A stretch of 64,000 bases of DNA from an uncultured Flavobacteriaceae bacterium (GCA_947494325.1 CANLUS010000006.1:1-64000); one strand, 5' to 3'. Counted from the stretch's first letter, positions 44,751 through 54,983 are shown. Translations and numbers: made by a program. The notes: a model not told the origin generated them from the sequence alone.

Positions 44751-45508
44751 TTCTTGATTATTTTTTTTTCAGCGATTCGACCATTAGTATCTGTTAATCG
44801 CAACATATATAAACCTTCCTGAATACCTTTAAGGTCTATAGTTTGTTGCGTCAAATTGTTTTGTGACCTTATTAACTTCCCAGTTGTACTGTATAACGCT
44901 ACATTTTTCAGCTCAACTCCTTCTAAGTTTTGAATAGTTAAATTATTTGTAACCGGATTTGGGTAGATAGATAAGCTTGATGAAAAGAGCTCGTCATTAA
45001 TACTTAGGGTTCCGGTATTCCAAACCGAAGCACCATTTTGTGTTCCGTTACCGCTATAAACAAAAGGACCAGATCCTGCAAGAAATTCACCCGAGGTCCA
45101 TAAACCAGCAGAATTTGCAACGCTCTCTCGACCATTTCCAGCATCACCCCACTGCATAAAATCAGACATTGCCGCAGCTGATCCGAAAGAATTGGTCGTA
45201 TATAACCCAAGATCAGCATCGCTATCTCTTAAGTTTAAACCCGATAATTTCACGGTTGCACCTGATGCTAAATTTAACGAGCCACTATCAATGGTAAATG
45301 AACTTAATTGATTGTACACAAATAAGGTACAAAACCAATAATCATTGATAGGTACCATTGATGCACCAAAATTTTGTATCGTCGCTGTATCGTTTACTGG
45401 ATCAACTTCTACGAGTCTTATCTGAGCATTTAATTGGTGAGAAAAAATAATAGCAAGAATTAAAAATGTAATACGGGGTACTACTTTAGAGATGTTAGAG
45501 GTTTTCAT
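44747..45508 (-). CDS. T9SS-secreted protein with a type A C-terminal sorting domain
   Basis: 253 residues. Signal peptide (about 1-28). Beta-rich body (about 30-165), then a Por-secretion tail (about 178-253): SIYPNPVTNNLTI, GKLIRSQNNL, GLYMLRLTDTNGRIAEKKII, the TIGR04183-type CTD. It is therefore a substrate of the type IX secretion system whose PorU and PorV are encoded at the right end of the window. The last 4 bp overlap the convergent lipoprotein gene. Confidence 0.92.
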   Translation of the reverse strand: MKTSNISKVVPRITFLILAIIFSHQLNAQIRLVEVDPVNDTATIQNFGASMVPINDYWFCTLFVYNQLSSFTIDSGSLNLASGATVKLSGLNLRDSDADLGLYTTNSFGSAAAMSDFMQWGDAGNGRESVANSAGLWTSGEFLAGSGPFVYSGNGTQNGASVWNTGTLSINDELFSSSLSIYPNPVTNNLTIQNLEGVELKNVALYSTTGKLIRSQNNLTQQTIDLKGIQEGLYMLRLTDTNGRIAEKKIIKN

Positions 45509-45643
45509 GGTATTTGATTTAGTTATAAAGATAGTCTATAGAAGTGATTAAAACTTACATAAAGTGTTCATTTAAAAAAAGATATGTTCTGTTGTAAGTT
45601 TAGTGAATGGAAGGCCGACTGAAGGCAAAACAAAATTTTAGTT

Positions 45644-46108
45644 ATGAGAAAAATGAGTATCCTGGTCGTTTTATGTAGTGGTCTGTCTTTGTTTACTTAT
45701 GGTCAATCTATGAATGCTGTGCCTCTAAAAGCGGCGAAGATTTTACCCAATGGGTGGCATAAATTTCAATTGCAAGGAGTACTATTTGATGTAGAAGTTA
45801 TTGATCGGGTATATGTAAAAGGAAATATAAAATGGTCTGATGGATCTCTGTATTCTGGAAGCTTAGGAAGCAAAGGAATTTCTGGAAGAGGCACCTATAC
45901 TTGGCCGAATGGGGAGCGCTATGAAGGTTCTTCAAGAAATAACAAGCGTCACGGTAAGGGCACCATGTATTATAAAAACGGGACAAAGTTTAGTGGAAAA
46001 TGGCGAGAGAATATTCAGCATGGGAAAGGAAAATTATTTGATGTTAACAATGAGGTTGTTCAGCATGGAATTTGGGAGATGGGAACCCTTAAGAACAAAC
46101 AAAAATAA
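45644..46108 (+). CDS. Exported MORN-repeat protein
   Basis: 154 residues. Signal peptide (about 1-20, TYGQ), a spacer domain (about 21-65), then about four MORN repeats (WSDGSLYSGSLGSKGISGRG, TWPNGERYEGSSRNNKRHGK, YYKNGTKFSGKWRENIQHGK). MORN repeats are membrane- or protein-binding hairpins. Exported members are frequent in Bacteroidota; function unknown. Confidence 0.9.
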   Translation: MRKMSILVVLCSGLSLFTYGQSMNAVPLKAAKILPNGWHKFQLQGVLFDVEVIDRVYVKGNIKWSDGSLYSGSLGSKGISGRGTYTWPNGERYEGSSRNNKRHGKGTMYYKNGTKFSGKWRENIQHGKGKLFDVNNEVVQHGIWEMGTLKNKQK

Positions 46109-46137
46109 CAACCTTTTGAAACGGCCGAATTTTTTAT

Positions 46138-46515
46138 TTATGAATCTAATTGTTTCTGTAGACTCCTAGCAACAACTGTGTCATAAATAATTTTGAGTTT
46201 TTTAATTTTATATTGAGTATCAAATTCTAGAATATCTATAACATCAAATACTACTTGCTTGCTGTTTTTTAGCGTCCAGATGTAGTTAAAATAAATTGCC
46301 AAATTACCTGTTTCGAAATCCTCAAATATTCCTTGTAACTTTAATTGAGAATTTTGAGTATCATTGTTCAATTTAGGATAAAATAACGAAGCTTTCATAG
46401 AACCATAGATTGGAGAATCGACCATTCCTTCCGAATGGAATAAGGCAATTATTTGCGGAACATTCCCTTGTTCTAAAAATTTCAAATAATCAATTGCGAT
46501 GTTTCTTTTACTCAT
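46138..46515 (-). CDS. SnoaL/NTF2-like protein
   Basis: 125 residues, cytoplasmic. A conical-barrel NTF2-like pattern: first helix (IDYLKFLEQGNVPQIIALFH), SEGMVDSPIYG and a C-terminal strand set (VFDVIDILEFDTQYKIKKLKI). Small enzyme or binding protein of the SnoaL/ketosteroid-isomerase-like superfamily, ligand unknown. Ten base pairs separate it from the chromate transporter gene on the same strand. Confidence 0.8.
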   Translation of the reverse strand: MSKRNIAIDYLKFLEQGNVPQIIALFHSEGMVDSPIYGSMKASLFYPKLNNDTQNSQLKLQGIFEDFETGNLAIYFNYIWTLKNSKQVVFDVIDILEFDTQYKIKKLKIIYDTVVARSLQKQLDS

Positions 46516-46525
46516 TAATTTAATT

Positions 46526-47650
46526 TTAGATTAAACTTAAAACATATCCCAAGACAGCTCCAAATAGCACAATAAAGGCACTGTTCATTTTCTTCAAGAA
46601 AAAAACAAGAGCCAAACTCACAATGGTAATGACAATGGTACGCCAATCCGTCAATGAATCTTTACTCATTTCGATACACACGGCAATAATTAAGGCCACT
46701 GCAGCAACATTTACAGTATCCAAAAAGGCAGCAACGACCTTCGATTTTCGCATTTTCGGAATTAAAGGATTTAAAATGAGAACAAATATAAAGGAGGGTA
46801 AGAAAATTCCAAGAGTAGCGACGAGCGCACCAGTTAAACCATTCAATTGCCACCCAATAAAAGTAGAAGTTGACAATACAGGGCCTGGTGTAATTTGACC
46901 AACGGCTACAGCATCAATTAATACCTGTCTAGTAAGCCATCCTGAGGCAACTAGCTCAGCATCTAAAAAGGCGAAAAGTACATAACCACTGCCGTATAAA
47001 ATGGCACCGATCTTTAAAAAGGTTAAAAATATTTTTAGACTTCCAATCTTTATGGGATTTATAGAATTCAACAGTAAGAATGGAATCACACTATGTAAGG
47101 TTTTATTATTTTTTCTAATAAAATAAAGGAATAAACCTAAAAGACCACCGCCAAAAAGAATTAATATTTCATTCAGACCCAAAAGTGATCCTGCTACAAA
47201 AATAATTCCTAGTATTGCCAGCTGAGAATCTTTAATTGCTTTTTTTCCAAGTCTATATGCAGCCATAACAATAATGGCAATTACTGCTGGTTTAATACCA
47301 TAAATAAAAGGTGCAATTTTTGGTAGTTGCCCATATTGCTCATACAAATGTGCAAAAAAAGCTGTGATTACAATAGCGGGGGAAATAAAACAGAATCCAG
47401 CTACAAATAGTCCTTTCCAACCTGCTCTTTCATGACCACAATGCATAGTCATTTCGGTAGAATTGGGCCCCGGAATAAGATTTGTAGCACCTACTAAATC
47501 AAGAAAATGTTCCTGCGTCATCCACTTTCTTTTCTTTACAACTTCATCTTCCATCATGGCAATATGAGCTGCAGGGCCTCCAAAAGCAATACTGCCTAAT
47601 TTTAAGAATACAAGAGCAATTTCAGTAAGTTTATGCTGTTCTCGGGGCAT
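46526..47650 (-). CDS. chrA: Chromate efflux transporter (CHR family)
   Basis: 374 residues, two homologous halves, each with about five helices; the first has the CHR signature FGGPAAHIAMMEDEVV and LVGATNLIPGPNSTEM, the second KIGAILYGSGYVLFAF and DAVAVGQITPGPVLST. Exports chromate across the inner membrane. Downstream partner SnoaL-like gene only 10 bp away; no regulator is adjacent. Confidence 0.95.
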   Translation of the reverse strand: MPREQHKLTEIALVFLKLGSIAFGGPAAHIAMMEDEVVKKRKWMTQEHFLDLVGATNLIPGPNSTEMTMHCGHERAGWKGLFVAGFCFISPAIVITAFFAHLYEQYGQLPKIAPFIYGIKPAVIAIIVMAAYRLGKKAIKDSQLAILGIIFVAGSLLGLNEILILFGGGLLGLFLYFIRKNNKTLHSVIPFLLLNSINPIKIGSLKIFLTFLKIGAILYGSGYVLFAFLDAELVASGWLTRQVLIDAVAVGQITPGPVLSTSTFIGWQLNGLTGALVATLGIFLPSFIFVLILNPLIPKMRKSKVVAAFLDTVNVAAVALIIAVCIEMSKDSLTDWRTIVITIVSLALVFFLKKMNSAFIVLFGAVLGYVLSLI

Positions 47651-47706
47651 GCTATTATCAGTTATGGGCGACTGTAAAAAGTATTATTAAAACCAATTAT
47701 GAGCGT

Positions 47707-48987
47707 TTACTGCTTATAAATTTCACCATTTTTCATAACAAAGCTTAGATTCTCCAGCGTAGTAATATCCTTGGTGGGATCTTCATCCGAAGCAACAATA
47801 TCAGCTAAAAATCCAACAGCAATCTGCCCCAATTCTTGCTCCATATCTAAAAGCTTAGCATTGGTAATAGTTGCAGATTGAATAGAGAACATCGGAGACC
47901 AGCCATATTCAACCATATATCGAAACTCTTTCGCATTTTCTCCATGAGGAAATACGCCGGCATCGGTACCGAAAGCAATTGGTACATTTTCTTTTTGAAC
48001 CATTTTAAAAGTTTTTTCTAAAGTAGCCACAGTACTTGCAATTTTTGGAAGAATTATTGGAGGATAATAATTTGGAATTTTTGCTTTTTCTTCAACGTAT
48101 TTACCGGCAGAAAGGGTAGGAACCAAATAGGTATTGTATTGCTTCATAAGCTCGGCAGTTTCTTTATCCATAAAAGAACCGTGTTCTATGGTTTGTACAC
48201 CTGCTTTTATAGCTCGTTGCATTCCTTCTTTTCCATGAGCATGCGCCGCTACGACCATTCCATACTCTTTCGCAGTTTTTACAATTTCATCAACTTCAGC
48301 CTGCGTGAATTGCGCATTTTGCCCATTCTTACTCACACTTAAAACACCTCCAGTGGCAGTTATTTTAATTAAATCTGCTCCATTTTTGTATCGTTGACGT
48401 ACCGCTTTCCTGGCATCTTCCGGACTATTAATAACACCGGCTTCAGGGCCAGGATCACCCATTAATTCTTTTCTTCTGCCGTTGGTAGGATCGGCATGTC
48501 CTCCGGTTGTACCAATAGCTTTTTCTGATGTGAATATTCGGGGACCAGGTACTTTTCCTCTTTTTATGGCATCTCGTAAAGCCACATTCACTCCGCTTCC
48601 GCCAAGGTCACGAACAGTGGTGAAGCCAGCTTTCAACGTTCTTTGTGCAATTTCGGCAGCATTAAAAGCCACATCTGCGTCGTTTTTCGTAAAAACATCT
48701 AAGTATCTAGTTGGACTCGTTTCCCCTTCAATATGCACGTGCATATCTATAAATCCGGGCATGACCGTTTTCGAGGTCAAATCAATAACCTTATCAACAT
48801 CGTTTGTTTTTAGTTTTATATACCCTTTTAGCACCTTCACTATTTTTGTTCCCGAAACAACAACGGTCATTTGTTTTTGAACCTTGCCAGTTTTGGTGTC
48901 GATTAATTTTCCACAATGGAGATAAGTACTTTGAGCAGCTAAAGTAATACTCATACTAAAGCATAAAAAAAATAGTATTTTTTTCAT
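47707..48987 (-). CDS. Exported imidazolonepropionase-like amidohydrolase
   Basis: 426 residues. Signal peptide (about 1-18, LAAQ). Metal-dependent hydrolase with VMPGFIDMHVHIEGE (about 73-87), VRDLGGSG, ITATGGVLS (about 210), AHAHGKEGMQ (about 249), IEHGSFMD (about 266) and FGTDAGVFPHGEN (about 343), the full cyclic amidase/prolidase-like pattern. Periplasmic; substrate unknown, probably a dipeptide or cyclic amide, and likely related to the amidohydrolase half of the fusion at 30326. Confidence 0.93.
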   Translation of the reverse strand: MKKILFFLCFSMSITLAAQSTYLHCGKLIDTKTGKVQKQMTVVVSGTKIVKVLKGYIKLKTNDVDKVIDLTSKTVMPGFIDMHVHIEGETSPTRYLDVFTKNDADVAFNAAEIAQRTLKAGFTTVRDLGGSGVNVALRDAIKRGKVPGPRIFTSEKAIGTTGGHADPTNGRRKELMGDPGPEAGVINSPEDARKAVRQRYKNGADLIKITATGGVLSVSKNGQNAQFTQAEVDEIVKTAKEYGMVVAAHAHGKEGMQRAIKAGVQTIEHGSFMDKETAELMKQYNTYLVPTLSAGKYVEEKAKIPNYYPPIILPKIASTVATLEKTFKMVQKENVPIAFGTDAGVFPHGENAKEFRYMVEYGWSPMFSIQSATITNAKLLDMEQELGQIAVGFLADIVASDEDPTKDITTLENLSFVMKNGEIYKQ

Positions 48988-49084
48988 TTTTTAAGATTTG
49001 GTTCATAAATGTACTGAAAATAATCGCACTTGTAAAACCCGAAATAAAATTGCACTTTTGAAATTGTCAAACAAAAAGAAATTC

Positions 49085-50056
49085 ATGGATTTAATCTCAG
49101 TAAAATCAAGGACAAAAGCAAGTTTAAAGTACCTAGGTGAAGGTACCGAATTTGCTATTATTTATTTAAAAAATATCATCCTTACCTTACTGAGCTTAGG
49201 CTTGTATTACCCATGGGCAAAAGTAGAGATATTAAAGTATCACTATCAATCAACTGAATTAGATCAAGCACGATTTTCATTTCACGCTACTGGAAAGGAA
49301 GTTTTTAAAGGTTTTATTAAAATATATGTTATTTTTATTTTTCTCTATGGATTTCTCTTTTATGCGCTGCGTACACAGAATCAAGTTTTAACAGTTGCTG
49401 CAGTAAGTATATTTTATTTGTTGCTTATTTTAATAGTACCCTTTGCTATACATGGAGCGGTACGCTATAGATCTTCGAGAAGTTCATGGAAAGGAATTCA
49501 TTTTAAGTATTTAGGTGATCGTACAGAGTTCTTTTGGTTATATATGAAAGGTGCTCTACTTACCATTTGTACTTTGGGTATCTACGGAGCTTGGTTCCAT
49601 GTAGATATGCGAAAATATATTTTTAGTCATTTGAGATTCGGTAATTTGTCTTTTAACTTTAAAGGAAATGGAGGAGATTTATTTGTGATCAATCTAAAGT
49701 TTGTCATTCTGTTCTACCTAACTTTAGGTATTTATTCTTTTTGGTATTATAGAAATTTGGTTCGTTTTTATGTTGATAATACAAGCCTGGTCCAAAATGG
49801 AAAAGAAGTGAAATTTAAAACGAATATGCAGGCTGGTGATGTTTTTGAGCTACTATTCATAAATGGTTTGTTACTTGTTTTTACCTTGGGTATTGCAATG
49901 CCATGGGTAACTGTTCGAACCTTAAATTTTTTCTTTAGATTTTTAGAAATAGATGGTGAGTTAAATACAAATGCTATTCAACAAGCTAGTTACGATAATT
50001 ATGACGATGCTATAGGAGATGATATGTTAGATTTCTTTGATATTGATTTATTATAG
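49085..50056 (+). CDS. DUF898 (YjgN) family membrane protein
   Basis: 323 residues from the ATG at 49085 (MDLISVKSRTKASL); the upstream ATG at 48998 would add an unrelated leader. Three repeats of the YjgN pattern, each with a helix pair and the motif YxxWAKVEI/YGAWFHVDM/MPWVTVRTL. Inner-membrane protein of unknown function, often next to an M48 protease; the gene here is 6 bp from one, and they are probably co-transcribed. Confidence 0.9.
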   Translation: MDLISVKSRTKASLKYLGEGTEFAIIYLKNIILTLLSLGLYYPWAKVEILKYHYQSTELDQARFSFHATGKEVFKGFIKIYVIFIFLYGFLFYALRTQNQVLTVAAVSIFYLLLILIVPFAIHGAVRYRSSRSSWKGIHFKYLGDRTEFFWLYMKGALLTICTLGIYGAWFHVDMRKYIFSHLRFGNLSFNFKGNGGDLFVINLKFVILFYLTLGIYSFWYYRNLVRFYVDNTSLVQNGKEVKFKTNMQAGDVFELLFINGLLLVFTLGIAMPWVTVRTLNFFFRFLEIDGELNTNAIQQASYDNYDDAIGDDMLDFFDIDLL

Positions 50057-50062
50057 ACAAAG

Positions 50063-51139
50063 ATGGCTTTTAAAGTGCATTTTTTTGACGGTAAGACGTC
50101 TAGAACACATGAGGCAAGTGTTTCAGCAAATTCTGTTAATTGGAAGATATGCTATGTTGACGAAAACGCAATGCCGATAGAGATTTCTTGGAATCCTCAA
50201 AAGATAAAAAAAGCCGACGTGTATACTGAGGGCTTAGTTTCTTTTACATATGGAGATACCTTTCCATTTCAAAAATTAGAAAGTACCGATGAACAATTTA
50301 TCAATTATGTGAACAACAGTCATCAACATTTAAGAAGTTCTATCGATTTGCTATTACACAAATCAAAATGGCGTTCAATTGTATTTTTATTGATTGGTAT
50401 TTTGGGTATTGGTTTCGTTTCTTATTTTTACGTCATTCCGACTGTAGCAACGGGCTTTGCAACAAGTTTGAGCCAAGAAAATGTCATCGATTTTGGAGAC
50501 CATGTATTTAACGTACTATCGGTAGAATCAAAAATGAATGAAAACGCTTCTAAGGAGTTACAAGACTTTGTAGATGAAATGGAAATTAGTTCAGAATTCC
50601 CTTTAAAAGTTTATGTAGCTGAAAGCGAAGAGCTAAATGCCTTCGCACTTTCGGGAGGCAAAATAGTGGTGTTTTCTTCATTACTAAAAAAAATTGAAAC
50701 AAAAGAGCAGCTTGCAGCGTTGATTGGTCATGAAGTGTCACATATAGAAAATCGACATATGCTCAAAAACATTGCTAGAAACTTTGGAGGTGCTATTTTT
50801 GTATCTGTTTTGTTTGGTGATATAAATGGTGCGACAACTGTTTTAATGGAAAATGCACACTTATTGGGTCAACTTTCATTCACTCGAAGTCTAGAGAAAG
50901 AAGCAGACATTTTTGGCTTGGATATTATGCGTGATAACAATTTGAACCTTCATGGAATGCCTGAACTATTTGAAATTTTAAAAAAAGAAACTGCCGTCGA
51001 TGTCCCATCATATTTGAGTAATCATCCGATGTTAAAAGATAGAATTGAATACACAATAGAGATTGCTGAACAGCAAGAAATGATATTAGAAAATAGAGTG
51101 TTAGACTTAAAATGGAAAGCAATTAAAGAAGCAATTTAA
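50063..51139 (+). CDS. Membrane-anchored M48 family metalloprotease
   Basis: 358 residues. N-terminal DUF7092-like domain (about 1-80), one membrane helix (about 113-130), then a periplasmic M48 domain with the zinc site HEVSHIENRH (223-232) and the third ligand in EKEADIFGLDIM (about 282). Quality-control protease of the HtpX/BepA type. Follows the DUF898 protein closely, a conserved pairing. Confidence 0.93.
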   Translation: MAFKVHFFDGKTSRTHEASVSANSVNWKICYVDENAMPIEISWNPQKIKKADVYTEGLVSFTYGDTFPFQKLESTDEQFINYVNNSHQHLRSSIDLLLHKSKWRSIVFLLIGILGIGFVSYFYVIPTVATGFATSLSQENVIDFGDHVFNVLSVESKMNENASKELQDFVDEMEISSEFPLKVYVAESEELNAFALSGGKIVVFSSLLKKIETKEQLAALIGHEVSHIENRHMLKNIARNFGGAIFVSVLFGDINGATTVLMENAHLLGQLSFTRSLEKEADIFGLDIMRDNNLNLHGMPELFEILKKETAVDVPSYLSNHPMLKDRIEYTIEIAEQQEMILENRVLDLKWKAIKEAI

Positions 51140-51140
51140 G

Positions 51141-51824
51141 ATGAAAAAAAATATTATAATTACAGGTGCCAGTAGAGGCATAGGGTATGAGATGACTAAA
51201 CAGTTGCTAAAAGAAGGACATCAAGTTTTAGCAATTTCTAGAAATATCTCTTCGTTGGAAAAAATCGAAGCAACTAATTTACACAGTTTGTCATGTGATA
51301 TTGCGCAAGAGCATGATATGGACAAAATACAGTCTTTTGTAGCAGATAACTGGCAACAAGTGAATGTGATTGTTCATAACGCTGGTCGATTAATTAACAA
51401 GCCTTTTAAAGAAACAACTACTGCAGATTTCCTTGAAGTATATAAAGTGAATGTTTTCGCTGTAGCGGAAATAACTCGGTTATTACTACCATTTTTAAAA
51501 AATCAAAGTCATGTTGTAACTGTGAGTAGTATGGGCGGTATTCAAGGAAGTATGAAATTCCCTGGTTTGGCAGCCTATAGTTCATCAAAAGGAGCCGTCA
51601 TAACACTTACGGAGCTGCTTGCCGAAGAATATAAAGAACAAGGTATAGCTTTCAATGCTTTGGCGTTGGGGGCAGTACAAACTGAAATGTTGGCAGAAGC
51701 TTTTCCGGGTTTTAAGGCTCCAATTACTGCAGATGAAATGGGATCCTATATTGCTGATTTTGCTTTAACAGGACATAAATATTACAACGGAAAAGTACTT
51801 CAAGTTTCTTCATCGACGCCTTAA
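51141..51824 (+). CDS. Short-chain dehydrogenase/reductase
   Basis: 227 residues. Classical SDR: GASRGIG (cofactor site, about 8-14), NAG (about 80), catalytic S136 region and YSSSK (Y about 149, K about 153). Cytoplasmic NAD(P)-dependent oxidoreductase, substrate unknown. One base pair after the M48 gene and 2 bp before the SprT gene, in the same operon. Confidence 0.93.
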   Translation: MKKNIIITGASRGIGYEMTKQLLKEGHQVLAISRNISSLEKIEATNLHSLSCDIAQEHDMDKIQSFVADNWQQVNVIVHNAGRLINKPFKETTTADFLEVYKVNVFAVAEITRLLLPFLKNQSHVVTVSSMGGIQGSMKFPGLAAYSSSKGAVITLTELLAEEYKEQGIAFNALALGAVQTEMLAEAFPGFKAPITADEMGSYIADFALTGHKYYNGKVLQVSSSTP

Positions 51825-51826
51825 TA

Positions 51827-52417
51827 ATGAAAGAATTATTGTTAAAATATGTTCCAGAGACTTCTATTGACTTAGTAATTGATTTATTAAAAACATATCC
51901 ATGTAAACTGAAAATTGTAAATAATAGAAGAACAAAGCATGGAGATTTCAGAAAGTTACCAACTGGGCAATACCAAATTACAATTAACAATGATTTAAAT
52001 CAGTATCGATTTCTATTGACGTTGATTCACGAATTGGCGCATTTGGTAACACATCAGAAATATGGTCGAGTACAACCACATGGATCACATTGGAAGCTGT
52101 GTTTTCAACATTTAATGTTACCGTTCTTGCGTCCAGAAATTTATCCGAACACCTTACTACCAGTATTAGCTAATTATCTAAAGAACCCAAAAGCAAGTAC
52201 AGATTCAGATGTGAAACTATCGCTGGCATTGAAACGACTCGATGCCCCCAATGACAAGAATTTTATTTTCGAAATTCCCTTACATAAGAAATTTATATAT
52301 AATAAACGTATTTTTGTACGTGGGCCAAAAAGAAGAACTCGTTTTGGTTGTGTTGAAATTACCAGTGGAAAAACATATTTATTTCATCAAAATGCTGAAG
52401 TAGATATGATAAACTAA
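51827..52417 (+). CDS. SprT-like domain protein
   Basis: 196 residues. Zinc site HELAH (about 67-71) followed by HGSHWKLCF, the SprT-type metalloprotease-like pattern; the CxxC zinc ribbon of full SprT is reduced to a few residues (FGCVEI). Related eukaryotic SPRTN proteases act on DNA-protein crosslinks, but the bacterial role is unclear. Sits in a tight operon with the SDR and mannose-1-phosphate guanylyltransferase genes. Confidence 0.88.
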   Translation: MKELLLKYVPETSIDLVIDLLKTYPCKLKIVNNRRTKHGDFRKLPTGQYQITINNDLNQYRFLLTLIHELAHLVTHQKYGRVQPHGSHWKLCFQHLMLPFLRPEIYPNTLLPVLANYLKNPKASTDSDVKLSLALKRLDAPNDKNFIFEIPLHKKFIYNKRIFVRGPKRRTRFGCVEITSGKTYLFHQNAEVDMIN

Positions 52418-52426
52418 TTTATTGAT

Positions 52427-53503
52427 ATGAGTAAAAACTATTATGCAGTTATTATGGCTGGAGGTATAGGATCGCGGTTCTGGCCTTTAAGCACACAAAA
52501 TTTTCCAAAACAGTTTCACGATATGCTGGGAACTGGTGATTCTTTATTACAAAAAACGTTTAGCAGATTAGCAAAAGTGATTCCGAAAGAGAATATTCTT
52601 ATTGCAACTAACAAAAGATATAAATCTTTGGTACTAGAACAATTAACAGATGTTAAAGAAAATCAGTTATTATTAGAGCCGGCTATGCGAAATACGGCGC
52701 CATGTATTTTATATGCGGCTAAGAAGGTGCAACAGTTAAATCCGAATGGCGTTATGATTGTAGCACCATCTGATCATTGGATAGAAGATGAACAAACCTT
52801 TATCGAATCTATTGAAAAGTCCTTTAAAGCCTGCTCACAACAAGACATATTAATGACTTTAGGAATACAACCTTCTAGTCCAAATACTGGCTATGGTTAT
52901 ATTCATTTTGATAATAAAAATGAGGACATAAAAAAAGTAAAACAATTCACTGAAAAACCCAATTTAGAGGTAGCAACTCAGTTTCTAAAAAGTGGTGAGT
53001 ATTTATGGAACGCAGGTATTTTTATTTGGAGTGTTGAAAGTATTATAAAGGCTTTTGAAAAAAACTTACCAGAAATGTTGAATTTATTTTGCAAAGGTGA
53101 TAGTGTGTACAATACTGAATTTGAAGATGACTTTATTACCAATAATTATGAGCTCTCTGAAGATATATCTATAGATTTTGGAATTATGCAATATGCCACT
53201 AATATTTACGTACTACCTGTAGATTTTGGTTGGAACGATTTAGGGACGTGGAGTTCCTTGTATGAGAAGCTAGATAAAGACAATGAGAATAACGCCTTGG
53301 TTAATGGAAGAGCGATTTTTAAAGATGCAACTGGTAATATGGTTCGCACACAATCTAAGAAACATGTTGTAATTCAGGGCTTAGATGATTATATTGTGGT
53401 TGAAAAAGATGATGTACTGCTTATCTGCCCAAAAACGGAAGAACAAAATATAAAGAAAATTGTGGCGGAAGTTCGAAACGAATTTGGTGAAGATTTTGTG
53501 TAA
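52427..53503 (+). CDS. manC: Mannose-1-phosphate guanylyltransferase
   Basis: 358 residues. Nucleotidyltransferase start MAGGIGSRFWPLS (about 11-23) with PKQF, a mid-domain PSDHWIED (about 112), FTEKP (about 173) and WNAGIFIW (about 195). Makes GDP-mannose for polysaccharide or glycan synthesis. It lacks the C-terminal isomerase domain of bifunctional ManC/AlgA, consistent with the 358-residue length. No sugar-synthesis cluster is adjacent. Confidence 0.95.
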   Translation: MSKNYYAVIMAGGIGSRFWPLSTQNFPKQFHDMLGTGDSLLQKTFSRLAKVIPKENILIATNKRYKSLVLEQLTDVKENQLLLEPAMRNTAPCILYAAKKVQQLNPNGVMIVAPSDHWIEDEQTFIESIEKSFKACSQQDILMTLGIQPSSPNTGYGYIHFDNKNEDIKKVKQFTEKPNLEVATQFLKSGEYLWNAGIFIWSVESIIKAFEKNLPEMLNLFCKGDSVYNTEFEDDFITNNYELSEDISIDFGIMQYATNIYVLPVDFGWNDLGTWSSLYEKLDKDNENNALVNGRAIFKDATGNMVRTQSKKHVVIQGLDDYIVVEKDDVLLICPKTEEQNIKKIVAEVRNEFGEDFV

Positions 53504-53546
53504 TTAAAGGACAAAAACCGATGTATATTGCGACAAACCTATAGAC

Positions 53547-54980
53547 ATGGAAGAAGAAAATAACAAAGTAGAGATTGATTTAGATGTGACCAAGAAAGAT
53601 GTCAAGAAGGAATTTTCTGGTTTTTTTGGTAGTTTGAAACACTTTCTAAAAGAATTACTGGAAATTCGTCATGACACGAACAAAGAAGGTACTGTTCAAC
53701 AGATCAAGGATGGTATTTCAATGCAAGGTCATACAGCATGGATTTTAGTGTTTTCTATAACTATTGCGTCTATTGGTTTGAATGCAAATTCGGCGGCCGT
53801 AGTGATTGGCGCCATGCTTATTTCTCCTTTAATGGGACCAATTTTAGGTGTTGGTTTGTCCATTGGGATTAATGATATAGATACTTTACGGAAGTCGATC
53901 AAAAATTTGGGCGTAATGATAGGTTTGAGTCTATTAACCTCCTTTCTGTTTTTTAGTATTCCTTTATTTCAAGAGCAAACACCAGAAATTTTAGCTAGAA
54001 CTAGACCTGACGTACGAGATGTATTTATTGCGATGGCAGGTGGTTTGGCTTTAATTGTTGCAGTAAGTAGACCTTCAGCACAAACAAATACTGTGGCCGG
54101 CGTTGCCATTGCTACTGCTTTAATGCCACCATTATGTACAGCAGGGTATGGACTTGCAACTTGGAATTTTAGTTTCTTTTTTGGTGCCATGTTTTTATTT
54201 ACAATTAATACTATCTTTATTGCATTGGCGACATTTGTTATCGTAAAATATTTGCGATTTCCAATGGTAAAATATATCAATTCGGCCAGAAGAAAATCCA
54301 TTGCTCGTTTAGCATCGTTTTTAGCTTTTATCATTTTTGCAGGAAGTATATATTCATTCTATAACTTGTTTAAGGAAAATGAATTCAAGCAAATGGCACA
54401 TGATTTTATCCAGGAATTAAAAGATGAAGGTCAAGCTATATTAGGTGAGGATGATGAAAACATTGATTATTTGAATCGGACGATTACACTTCCTTTACTT
54501 GGCGGAATGGTTGATGATTCGAAAAAGCAAGAATGGCTTTCGAAAATGGAAAAAATCGGATTAAATGATACAAATCTTAATGTTCAGCAAGGAAATGATT
54601 CTGAAATTCAAGAGCAGGTAGAAGACTTAAGAGATCTGTACTCTCAAAATCAGAAAATTATTACTTCTCGTGATGAAACAATCAAAGAAAAAGAAGATAA
54701 AATACGCTTGTTAGAACGACAGCTTACCATTATTTCAAGTAAAAGTATCCCATTTAAACAAGTAAGTGCTGAGGCAAAAATAATAGCATCTGGATTAGAA
54801 GAACTGTCCTATTCTGATGTTATTAAAACAAACTTCAAAAGTATTGATACAGTGCGCATGTTTTATTTCAAATGGTACGATTCAATTCCGAGAAAAGTTA
54901 TTCGTGCTGAAGAACCAGATTTGAAAAAATGGTTAAAAACTAGATTGCAATTAGATACAGTAAGAGTAGGGAATAAGTAA
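53547..54980 (+). CDS. DUF389 membrane protein (TIGR00341-type)
   Basis: 477 residues. Six or so helices in the N-terminal half (about 60-275) with the signature IGAMLISPLMGPILG, AVVIGAML and ATALMPPLCTAGYGLA, followed by a periplasmic or cytoplasmic C-terminal part with a long coiled coil (about 345-400). Family function is unknown. It follows manC with a 43-bp gap and may be the last gene of the operon. Confidence 0.92.
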   Translation: MEEENNKVEIDLDVTKKDVKKEFSGFFGSLKHFLKELLEIRHDTNKEGTVQQIKDGISMQGHTAWILVFSITIASIGLNANSAAVVIGAMLISPLMGPILGVGLSIGINDIDTLRKSIKNLGVMIGLSLLTSFLFFSIPLFQEQTPEILARTRPDVRDVFIAMAGGLALIVAVSRPSAQTNTVAGVAIATALMPPLCTAGYGLATWNFSFFFGAMFLFTINTIFIALATFVIVKYLRFPMVKYINSARRKSIARLASFLAFIIFAGSIYSFYNLFKENEFKQMAHDFIQELKDEGQAILGEDDENIDYLNRTITLPLLGGMVDDSKKQEWLSKMEKIGLNDTNLNVQQGNDSEIQEQVEDLRDLYSQNQKIITSRDETIKEKEDKIRLLERQLTIISSKSIPFKQVSAEAKIIASGLEELSYSDVIKTNFKSIDTVRMFYFKWYDSIPRKVIRAEEPDLKKWLKTRLQLDTVRVGNK

Positions 54981-54983
54981 AAG